A DNA stretch of 64,000 nt, taken from contig JASXTE010000016.1 in assembly GCA_030280995.1 (NCBI GenBank), forward strand, positions 14,337,001-14,401,000, in the 5' to 3' direction. The position numbers and the translations under genes were made by a program. The notes under the pieces were generated by a model. It was not told where the DNA came from. It ran no database searches and saw nothing but the letters and a program-made list of their open reading frames with translations. Positions 55,059-64,000 of the stretch are shown piece by piece. Origin of the DNA: Hemileia vastatrix (Eukaryota > Basidiomycota > Pucciniomycetes > Pucciniales > Zaghouaniaceae). The first letter of the stretch is position 1, and every line of letters starts with the position of its first letter.

Positions 55059-55319
55059 AGAATTTTATTTTATTTCTTTGGTCTTTAATGGTTTGATCTC
55101 TGGTTCTGTCTTTATGATTTAGGTTTTGAGTCCCCCAAGACTATAAACTGAGGGTTTTTAAGTCCCCCAAGACCATAAAATGAGTGCTGTTAGTCCCCCA
55201 AGACTTAAAACTGAGGATGAGTCCCCCAAGACTTTAAACTGAGGAAATTTTTTATTTTTTTTATTTCTAAATCAAGAATTTCAGGCAAGAATCAATTACA
55301 GAAGAGAATAAAGAGATGA

Positions 55320-56040
55320 AACAATGTGTTCAGCATTAGTCTTGAACTGGAGGATGAGGTATCTTCTTTTCTCAATTTCCTGTGGATCTTTGTCAGGAGT
55401 GGATTGAAAGTAGTTTAGAATGAGATGTTTTTGTTAAGAAGAGTGTTGTTCAAATTTTTCTATGATGGTGGGTGATTGATTGGGTGGTAGTGTTTCAATG
55501 GTTTCTACATTATCATCATCACTGTCTGGATAGGAATGAACTGGAAATTCATCAGCTTAAATTTCAGTATGGAGAAACATTGGTTTTACCATCATAAGGA
55601 CCAGGTATGGTAGATCTAGTGGTTATAGTGGTGTTGGCACTCTTTTTGGAAGGGCGTAACTTGTTGATTAATCTGGGTATCAAGATGGAAGGCCTAGATA
55701 TTTTGGTTTTGCTTGAAGATGGACTAGGTTGAGGGGGAGGTGAATCTGTTGCAGATGATAATGGACCAGGTCTGGAGCTAGATTTCTTTCTGGAATAGCA
55801 GGCATCACAAGCAGTTCTGTATGGATGGATCGGTGGTGATATGATTCAGATGAGGTTATGGTCAAAACAGTATTGACATGGACCCATTTCAGAGATGGAT
55901 ATTGAAAAATGTGTGAACATGGTAGTTTTGATGAAGTAGAATGTGGAAATTCTCAATTAGAAGGAGTATTTGGTCTTCCAACATTGGTAGAGGCCTTTGT
56001 TGGTCTGTTTGGCGCTGTTTTGGTATGTCTTAATTGACAT
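55320..56040 (-). pseudogene. Gene 1, degenerate copy in inverted block 4
   Basis: The minus strand keeps the start (ATGTCAATTAAGACAT at 56040), CQYC-type residues near 55870, a CxxCYSRKK-like piece near 55800 and the DPQEIEK region near 55370, but with a TGA in the cluster (near 55843) and several indels. Confidence 0.6.
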
Positions 56041-57054
56041 TGGTTGAATAATTGGGTGTTTTTCAGGTTTTATTCAGTGAATATTGGGACTATGGGTATG
56101 TGGATACTACCATTGGATAGCCCTGGTATTTCTACATATTTTATATCTTTATTATATTTTTCATATTCAAAGCTTTAAGGGGACATTTCCTCATTTTTCA
56201 ATTCTAAAAGATAGCTGTTTAATTTTGTTTTTTGTGTTTTACAGGCTAACCTTAAGTCTTAAGGTTAAGTGCTTAGTACCATTAAGTAGAGCTAAATTGG
56301 CTCTATATTTTATGTCCCAATGTTTTCATAGCTTAATTTTATGTTTCAAGTGTTTTAGTAGTCGTGGTGGATTTTTCTAAGTATTTTGGGCTTTATTGGG
56401 GGTTTTTGGTGGTTTTCTGGCTTCAGGGAGGTCTGGCCGCTTCTAGGTGGGCCCCCTGCCTCGGTTAAAGAAGGCTGGGAAGCATTTCTAGAGAGTTTTT
56501 ATGCAATTTGGCTGTCAAAAGCGCCAAATTTGTTGCTGTGCATGGGCTTTTTAGATGGGGGTCTGTGTGTACATACTGAAAAAAGACAGTTTGGGGCAAC
56601 TTTAATTATCATACAACCATCTGGTAGTGATATAATTGTTTCTCATTTAGTTTTCACTGTTTTTTGACCACAATTGGCTGTGTTTGTTGCAAGGTTAGTT
56701 CTTCATTTAAATCAACTTTGGCAACTGGTTTCTCTGGTGTAGATTTGCAACCTGCATCAAGTATTATTGCTGTTTTCTGTGCAACAAGTTCACACTGTTT
56801 TTATTTTTTCTGGTGTGGATCTTTCTGCATTTCAGGTTTCTGGTTCTTTGGTTCTCAGTGGTCTGCTATTGGCTACTGTCTTGACTTGTTAATCAGACAA
56901 GAAGTGTGTTGGAAGGGGTATAGTAACAGTCTCTAATTTGCTGTAGCAAATAAATCTCACCTGGTATTTCTCAAAGGAACAGGGTTTTTTCTCTCCAGTT
57001 TTACTCCAACTCCCTTGGTCAAGGCCTATAGCTAGTACTATAGGATTTTCTACA

Positions 57055-57653
57055 GCGCATCCTAAGAAAGAAAAGAAGAGTATTAGTTTTAGGTCAGGAG
57101 TGGAAAAAAGTGAGAAAGGAACTTACAGTATGAACACTCTCTTCTGAAAAGAGTGATCTAGGAATGGAAGTGACACTACTAGGAGTAGGCGCTTGGAAAT
57201 CAACTCTGGAACGTTTTTTGACTGGAGGAGTAGTCTGTGAAGGAGCAGGATGTTTGATGGTCATCTGACTCATCATATCCAAGGTGGAGGCGTCTGGATT
57301 TAGATGCGCAATGGTGGGTGGTCCATTGTAGCTACACTTCTTCTTGCGACTTTTGCAAAAATTGCATGACTAAAAGGATGAAAGAAATGGAAGATAGTAA
57401 TGATAAGATAAAAGAAAAGGAAGAAAAATGAAGGAAGACTCACGTTAAAATAAGTTTTACCACAGCAGGCTTTTGAAATGTGGCAGGAGTTTATGCCATT
57501 TTTGATGCAGCGGGTGCATCTTGTCCTACCCATCAGCACAGTAATTGGTGTCCTGGGAGTAGCAGCAGGGGGCTGCGTTTGCACAAAATGTCGAATGGTG
57601 TCCACAATGTTAGCGGTATTTTCAGTATTAATTGTGGTATTTCTTGTATTCAT
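57055..57653 (-). CDS. Spliced zinc-cluster gene 3, cut short by block 4
   Basis: Exon 1 57653-57444 (70 codons), intron 57443-57370 (74 bp, GTGAGT...CCTTTTAG), exon 2 57369-57127 (81 codons), intron 57126-57062 (65 bp, GTAAGT...TTTCTTAG), exon 3 from 57061. Joined product: MNTRNTTINTENTANIVDTI..., then CTRCIKNGINSCHISKACCG and, across the first intron, CNFCKSRKKKC, followed by a Ser/Thr/Pro-rich part. The six-cysteine layout resembles genes 1 and 2 of the LTR blocks. Exon 3 gives only DAL before TAG; the TAG is supplied by the first bases of the block edge (TG-TAG), so the insertion ended the gene after about 154 residues. A TATA box lies 71 bases upstream of the AUG. It is the only candidate host gene here, though it could be element-derived. 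Confidence 0.65.
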
Positions 57654-57723
57654 TATTTAAAAAGTTAAGATAATATGAAAAGGTATAAAAAAGTGGAGGA
57701 AGAATATTCTTCAAAGAGTGGGG

Positions 57724-57732
57724 TATTTATAG
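57724..57732 (-). promoter_or_regulatory. TATA box of zinc-cluster gene 3
   Basis: CTATAAATA on the minus strand, 71-79 bases upstream of the AUG at 57653. Confidence 0.5.
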
Positions 57733-58438
57733 GCTCCTGGGGACAGTTGCAAGTAGAGAGAGGATGTGGTATGCAAATTGCAGGTATCTTATCTTTTTGG
57801 ACCAATCAGCTTTTGTATCCCAGGAAGAACAAATGAGAAGCATAGCGCAGAAGATGGCACTATTATAAATATGTAATTATGGTTTTAAAAGAACAAAGCA
57901 AAAGAAAAGCATGGAAGGGGATTTAGGGTTTGTGCGCTCAGATTTTGCAGTGGGATGTTCTGAATAAAGGAATTATCAACTTAGAAGTGCAAGTGCTGAA
58001 CATTATGGATTTGTATTTTCCAAAAGTTGTGTGTTATGAATTAAGGAAGGAATTATGGCACAAGGAAGCCCTCAAGTACATAGCATACTGTACCACGGCT
58101 AGTGTGGTAACTTACTGAAATAGGTAATGTAAGTTGCAGAAGCTAATTAGTTAAGTCAATTGTCAGAACTATGGACTTAGTAATGAAACAAGGAGAATGG
58201 GGACTTGATCACAAAATTACCCAAGAGTTGAAGAGACTAGGATCAGCACTGAAAGGTGACAACACAGGAAGTAGCACTGAAACAATGCAAAGGTACAATC
58301 ATAAGCGGGCATGTGGAACATGAGTGAAACAAGTAAATACTATTTTTAGTAGGATTAGGGTATGTTTAGGCGCTGTAGTTGTTACAAGTGGTGTATTTAG
58401 TTTTCTAATGAATTAGTTAGTGTTTTGCTAATGTGGTA
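57733..58438. other. Intergenic, no gene recognised
   Basis: No convincing frame or repeat is seen; base composition is mixed. The short open frame at 57930-58118 has no recognisable features. Confidence 0.5.
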
Positions 58439-60532
58439 CTAGAAACAGCACTGGAGATCTACTAGGGAACTGTGTCTGGAGCACTGAAAAATATAAGAAG
58501 GAAAGGCTATCTTATAGGAGTAGGGAGAAGAGAGAGGTAAAAACACCAGGTCAAAAGTTAGACGATTTTTAGTCAAGTGGTTTTTCAGGTATCTTAAAGT
58601 AACATCAGAAGTAACCTTTGAAGGAAATATTTTGCTTAAAGTAGTTACAAGCCAAACCAAAACTGTGAATGTCACTGTACCAAAAAAAAAATTAGAAAGA
58701 TTATATCTCAATGCTTATTGTTGAAGCTGTCTATCTGATTTGAACTTGAGTAATTTTCAAAAAATTTGCCTTAGTTCTATATTAGCTTCATTTTCCAGGC
58801 AAGAAGTCTTTCATACTAAGTTCCTTTACAACATTTATTTCAGGCCATGCAATAACTTTTCATAATTTTCTTTCTGAAGGCTGGAAACATAGACTTTACC
58901 AGGACAAAATTCAATGAAAGAACATATAAAATTCTCATACACAGTTTTTGTGAAGGAAGTGTGGGTTTAATTTAATCATTGAAAATTTTACTACACGAAA
59001 TAATATAATATTATTAATTTTACCATATTTTCAAAATGAATTCTAGAAAATAATGTGAAATTTTTTAAATTACTTGATGAATTTTTTATGGTATAAGAGT
59101 TAGAATCTCAATTTAAAAATAGACTTATACTTGAAATTTTATAAATATATATATATATAAGAATGCACTCATTCAGATTAATCTGAAACCTGTAATTTTT
59201 AAAATTGAATCATAGTTTCAGGAATATACTTCACCATAATCTAAAAAAAAATAGATGAGTTGATCATTTGAGGTTTTACCCTATAGTGATAAACAAAAGG
59301 ATTTGAAAAAAAATGAAAGAGCAGATAAAAATATAAATAGACAAGAAAAAAGTGTACTTTCACCAAACATAACTAGCTAATCAGGCACCTTGTAGTACTC
59401 AATCTGATTTTATTTAAACTTTTTAATAATTATTTTAGTTAAAGGGTAATTTTAGAAACTTAGGGAGGGGAAATTTAAAGTATTTAAACAGATTACATGT
59501 ATGCTCTATGCTATGATGAAAAATAAAGATTAAAACTAGAATTCTTTTTTGTTAAAAACAGTACAGCTGCAGTTAGTATAAATAAATGAGACAATTTATC
59601 CTTCTGTAAAACCTCAAGCTGTTCTGCTTTCAAACTAGCTTGACTTTTACAATAGTAAAGTTCTATAAAAGTTGATAAATCTTCCAAAATGACCTTTTTC
59701 TCAGTATCAAAAATGAACTACTCTGTCACAGACAAATTATAATTGTGCGTTTCTTCTAGAAAGACTTTTGGAAGTTTCCCAGTAAAATATTCTTCAACAA
59801 TATCATCCATAGGAAAACTCCTGGGCCCTGAAAAAGGCTGAACACCTTCCATTTCTGGAGGTTTATGGACCTTCAATTTTTGATCAACCTTTTCCTGATA
59901 GCTTACTTATATGTTTGAGATTGAAAACTTGAAAGAAATTAGACATCCACCCTTTTTTAAGTTTATTTAAACGTCAAGCAAAACAAGCACTCCTCCATAG
60001 GATTGGAGTTATGACACTACTCCCATCCTGTCTTTCCTCAGTATCAGAGTGAATACAGATATCTTTAAAAAATCCAGTAATTTCAGGGACCAAAAAATAT
60101 GAATTAATTTTGATTATTCCATCACACAACTTAAAAAATGTGATGTTAATTTATAATAACTATTTTAGAGCTATATAAACAATACTATTGATTCTCTTCT
60201 TTTAGAAAGTTTAACTTCTATTTTTTCAGATTCACCTTTTCTATCTTTTAAGAATAGGTTTATTTATCAGTAGCTATGTAAGAAAATTTATTAGCTTCTC
60301 ATGTGCCGCACCTCTGAAGAGATCTGAAAACTGACTCATCTATAATACTTTCATCTAAAATTGAAAAGTTCACCAAACCCTTCTCATAATAGCATTTCAT
60401 CCATCCAATCACAATATAATTTACTATACAAGATATGTAAAACATGAGGCAACATGCTGCTACATGTTCTCCTACATATGCTAACCAATATGTTTCAATC
60501 CAACATAGTACCTTAATGATATGTTGGCACAC
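58439..60532 (-). pseudogene. Decayed unknown coding region
   Basis: Reading the minus strand downwards gives runs of ordinary protein-like sequence broken by stops and shifts: EKGLVNFSILDESIIDESVF (near 60385-60320), DICIHSDTEERQDGSSVITP (60065-60000), KVHKPPEMEGVQPFSGPRSF then MDDIVEEYFTGKLPKVFLEE (59880-59750), then after one TAG ILEDLSTFIELYYCKSQASL (59690-59630), VYENFICSFIEFCPGKVYVS (58950-58890) and SDVTLRYLKNHLTKNRLTFD near 58600-58550. I do not recognise the family. It could be an old transposon or a lost host gene. Confidence 0.35.
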
Positions 60533-60599
60533 TTTTGTACATACAAAATATCTACCATGTCCTCATGACATGATGCAGCGCATTCATTCATATCTCCAG

Positions 60600-62330
60600 G
60601 ACATGGTAAATGTGCCTAAAGATGAGGTGGCATGTTGCATCATCTTTTACTTTCTGGCAAAGAGTGAAGGTAGTGGGTAGTGTAGTTGCTTACATGCATA
60701 CATGAGACGACATGTCGCCTCATGTATGCATGTGGGAAACTTGCTTTCTCACATTGTAAAAATAAAAATTATACAAAATAAAATTAAATATTTTAATTGC
60801 ATACATGAGGCGACATGTCGCCTCATGTATGCAATAACAGCAGCTCAGAAAAAAAAACAGGCAAAAGATGAGGCACCATGTTTCCTCATCTTTTGCTTGT
60901 TGGTCAAAGGAAGTTGCCACATACACTAGGCCATATTTGCATAAAGATGAGGTGGAATGTTGTGTCATCTTTTGCTTTCTGGCACATAGTGAAGGTAATG
61001 GGTAGGGTAGTTATTTACATGCATACATGAGGCGACATGTTGCCTCATGTATGCAATTATAATATTATGTTTTTTTTTGTATTTTTTTTAAATGTGAGAA
61101 AGCAAGTTGCCCACATACATACATGAAGCAACACGTTGCCTCATTTATGCATGTAAACAACTGCCCTACCCATTACCTTCACTACTTGCCAGAAAGAAAA
61201 AGATGAGGCAACATTCCACATCATCTTTTTGAGAAAATATGGCCTAGTGTATGTGGCAACTTCCTTTGACCAACAAGCAAAAGATAAGGCAACATGGTGC
61301 CTTATCTTTTGCCAGTTTTTTTTCTGAGCTGCTGTTATTGCATACATGAGGCGACATGTTGCCTCATGTATGCAATTGCAATATTTAATTTTATTTTGTA
61401 TAATTTTTATTTTTACAATGTGAGAAAGCAAGTTTCCCACATGCATACATGAGGCAACATGTTGCCTCATGTATGCATGTAAGAAACTACACTACCAACT
61501 ACCTTCACTATTTACCAGAAATTAAAAGATGAGGTAACATTCCACCTCATCTATATGAAAATGCACACTAATGTATGTCACATATGCCTTTGACCAACAA
61601 GCAAAATATGAGGCAACATGGAGCATCATCTTTTGCCTCTTTTTCTTCTGGGCTTCTGTTATTGCATACATGAGGCAACATGTCGCCTCATGTATGCAAT
61701 TAGAATATTAAGTTTTTTTTCATTTTTTTTCAATGTGAGAAAGAAAGTTTCCCACATGTATACATGAGGTGACATGTCGCCTCATCTATGCATGTAAGTA
61801 ACTACCCTACCAGTTAGCTTCACTATTTTACAGGGAGCAAATGATGAGGCAAAAAGCCACCTCATCTTTATTCCTATGCACCTTAGTGTATTTCACATCT
61901 GCCTTTGACAAACAAGCAAAAGATGAGGCAACATTGTGCCTCATCTTTTACCTCTTTTTTTTTCTGAGATTTTGTTATTGCATACATGAGGCGACATGTC
62001 ACCTCATGTATGCAAAGTAAATATTCAGTTTTTATTTGTATTTTTTTTCAATGTGAGAGAGCAAGTTGCCCAAATGCATATATGAGGCAACATGTCGCCT
62101 CATGTATGCATGTAAGCAACTAACCTATCCATTACTTTCAATATTTACCAGAAAGCAAACAATGAGGCAGCATGCCACCTCATATCTATGCAGATGAACC
62201 CTAGTGTATTTCACATCTGCCCTTGACCAAAGAGTGAAATATGGGGCAATATGGTGCCTCATATTTTGCCTCTTTTTTTTTCTGAGCTGCTGTTATTGAA
62301 AACATGAGGCAACTTGTTGCCTTAAACTTT
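60600..62330. repeat. Array of near-perfect palindromes with a shared GAGGCRACATG core
   Basis: About 20 palindromes of 30-42 bp in units of about 316-324 bp. Four types recur in fixed order. P1 and P2 have arms ATGCATACATGAGGCRACA with their complement. P3 and P4 have arms CAAAAGATGAGGCAACA. Exact examples: 60796-60835 (40 bp) and 61439-61480 (42 bp), both perfect. P2 starts at 61340, 61664, 61980 and 62298. The spacers are conserved too (CTGAGCTGCTGTTATT, ATGTGAGAAAGCAAGTT, CCTTTGACCAACAAGC). The part before about 61060 is in the opposite orientation to the part after it, so the array also forms a large inverted repeat. The two arm versions GGCGACA/TGTCGCC and GGCAACA/TGTTGCC change together. 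No coding sequence is convincing. Confidence 0.9.
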
Positions 62331-63446
62331 TGTTGAAAATTTTATCTGATTCATTTTAAAACTTCATTCTATGAAAAAATTCAGAGTATATGATAAAAAT
62401 ATGCTAAGTAAGAATGAAAAAATTGAAGTAAGTAAGTGTTATTTTGAGAGGCTTGTGCAAGGCCTTGTGGCTGCCAAAAGGGGGGCAGGGTGGGGCACCC
62501 CAGGGCATGACTGTAGAGCACTTCAAGTTGCTGGAGTTTTTTGTAAATATATATTGTTGAGTATCTTTATTAATTTCTTTATTTGTAATGGAACTTGAGT
62601 TCAGTGAATTAAAATCTGGTTTTACTATTTAAAACTTTTTTAAGAGAATTCCAGAGGAAAAATATAATATAATATTTATTATTAAAAGAAAATTATTTTA
62701 TTAGATAGACTTAATCTCATAAACTTACTAACACTTTTTTGACTATAAGAAGTTGAACCTGTGCTATGGATTTTAAACAGAAATCAAGTAAGATTACAAG
62801 TCATGTGCAATAATAGATTTTTCATATACTTTGACTGAGATCCACCTTTATTTTAACTCATTTTTGTGCGGTTTTTTAAAACAGGACTTTAAAGTAAGAG
62901 CATATTCCAGGCCCTTCAGATCCTGCATTTTTATTTCAATACTAGATAATAGAAACATGAGAAAATTACTGGATGTATTTCTGTTTCCATAAGCATTTTT
63001 CACAAGTCAAAAATTTGGTTTCTTCTTTTGTAAAAGTGGAAGTTTCAGTATTTTTTTACTTTTCAATTTTTCCTAATCTATTCTTTTAATTTGGGAGAAA
63101 ACCTTAATTCATATTTGTCAGCCTAAATATCCTTAGGACTGAGTATTTCTTATGCTTAAAATAAGATAACCTTAACTAGATTAAGCTTATATCTTAAAAA
63201 TAAGGTTAAAATAATAATATATATTATTTTATTATATATATATATAATTATTATTCTATTATATAATTTATAATAGTTTAAATAGCTTATCCATGGCCTA
63301 ATAATACTTATTAAGGTGTTAATGGAGTCATAATATACTTATCTTAAGTGATATGAAGTAATTATTGAAATACATAAGCTTATATGTATACATAAATCTC
63401 ATATTCAGTGAAATATGCAGTATATTATGTATATTTAGGTATATAA
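62331..63446. other. AT-rich stretch without a recognised gene
   Basis: Includes a G/C-rich spot at about 62475-62510, a TA-rich run near 63210-63260 and a weak minus-strand protein-like piece, FTKEETKFLTCEKCLWKQKY near 63050-62990, that stops soon after. No firm feature. Confidence 0.4.
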
Positions 63447-63851
63447 GTGGGTTTTAGCCCCTTAATAGCCTATAACCTTTTTTTTTCTGCTTATTTTAGG
63501 TCATATGGACGAAATCAGTGGATTCACAACGCCTACAGAAGCATAGACACCTATATCAGGCGCATACACCCAGTTTGGACAACTAAAATTACTTCCTTGG
63601 ATGGTTATTCACGGATTTATGGGTTGGAAAGATGTTTTTGGGTTAATGTGGATGCTTGGGGATGTTATTGGGGGCTTGGACATTTTATTTGTTTCCTTTA
63701 TATGCTTTTAGTTTCATTAATTCTCTTTTTGATCATTTATTTTACCTGTTTCTTTATGGTATCCGCTTTTATCTGGGATTTCTATTTATGGTATGACTCT
63801 GTGTTATTATTAATAGTGATGGAGGGTCCTTACTGGAGGTCTGGGTGTTGA
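63447..63851 (+). other. Open frame of unknown nature, possible exon from about 63500
   Basis: The first 17 codons cover a T-rich tract ending CTTATTTTAG, which looks like a 3' splice site, so only the part from about 63500 (SYGRNQWIHNAYRSIDTYIR) may be coding. The later half is dominated by Phe/Leu/Ile/Trp from T-rich DNA, so chance is likely. 63852-64000 is less AT-rich and shows no frame I recognise. Confidence 0.2.
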
Positions 63852-64000
63852 AACTGCTTGAAGTGGACGCCATGGGGAGGTGATGGGCCCTCACAGTGCT
63901 GTAATTGCCGGGGATAGCAGTGACATCATCTGGATTGAAGGTCTGTGCACTCCAGTGGATTTGGGTATAAGTAAGGAGGGATTTTGACGGTTTATTATCA

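Larger units (their letters stand above)
54160..57054 (+). mobile_element. Block 4: inverted, truncated long LTR-type block
   Basis: Read on the minus strand from 57054 (TGTAGAAAATCCTATAG) downwards it follows blocks 1 and 2: leader-like part, degenerate gene 1, inverted AGTC motifs (54820-55245), then gene 2 up to about codon 170, where it is joined to D Gag. Its orientation is opposite to blocks 1-3. It is more diverged than the others. No duplication matching the 21508-21512 flank is found at 57055. Confidence 0.75.

Noticed and set aside
1..57054. Alternative genetic code suggested by many in-frame TAA/TAG/TGA codons
   Set aside because: Elements A and F are open with the standard code, and the stops in B-E sit where sister copies have ordinary sense codons.
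54160..57054. Block 4 as 3' LTR of an intact plus-strand element
   Set aside because: No plus-strand Gag or Pol precedes it; it is joined directly to minus-strand Gag of D.
60702..61470. Open frames inside the palindromic array (for example 60702-60929 and 61141-61470)
   Set aside because: They encode the same peptide on both strands because of the palindromes and inverted repeat; no independent coding signal.
60600..62330. CRISPR-like array of repeats and spacers
   Set aside because: The spacers are themselves repeated and conserved, the repeats are palindromes of four kinds, and the window is eukaryotic.

Overview
The window looks like repeat-dense, AT-rich chromatin from a large basidiomycete genome. 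A rust fungus (Pucciniales) is the best guess, because the chromodomain-type Ty3 polyprotein at 8755-14670 has Gag, RT and integrase sequences of the kind I associate with rust genomes and the introns are short (50-74 bp). The assignment is from memory of these families, not from a search. About 90% of the first 57 kb is nested LTR retrotransposon; only one plausible non-transposon gene is seen (57055-57653, truncated).

Layout. 1-4533: element A on the minus strand (Gag-protease, a -1 frameshift site, then Pol running off the window start), with its primer binding site and an LTR starting at 4533. That LTR is split by two later insertions: a solo LTR (5666-6855, target duplication AAAAC) and a complete, young chromovirus, element F (6872-15642, two 825-bp LTRs, target duplication GAAGC). 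15791-21512: element E, a decayed relative of F on the minus strand, truncated at both ends and carrying a 1145-bp solo LTR (17188-18332, target duplication ATTTC). 21513-57054: a head-to-tail array of three minus-strand elements of the A superfamily (B, C, D) separated by very long LTR-type blocks of about 5.1-5.3 kb (starting 21513, 33309, 45315), closed by a fourth, inverted and truncated block (54160-57054). 57055-57653: a spliced zinc-cluster gene cut by that block. 57.7-60.5 kb: AT-rich DNA with a decayed unknown minus-strand coding region. 60.6-62.3 kb: an array of near-perfect palindromes. 62.3-64 kb: AT-rich with nothing firm.

Most unusual content. Each long LTR-type block carries two spliced genes on the strand opposite to the retrotransposon. 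Both encode proteins with six-cysteine spacing like fungal Zn(II)2Cys6 clusters. One is intact in block 1 (24007-25577), the other in block 2 (34330-35096). Between and beyond them lie a repeated AGTTTAAAGTC...GACT motif and a hairpin family with paired changes in its stem. The truncated gene at 57055-57653 encodes a third protein with the same cysteine layout. A possible model, which is inference, is a retrotransposon lineage carrying its own zinc-cluster regulators and their target motifs.

Element biology. In the A/B/C/D family the aspartic protease lies at the end of the Gag frame and Pol is in the -1 frame, joined at a U-UUU-UUR heptamer kept in all four copies. A is open over everything visible and may be functional. 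B, C and D are broken by stops and indels, some shared by B and D. F is a single 1971-codon frame but has a stop inside its chromodomain.
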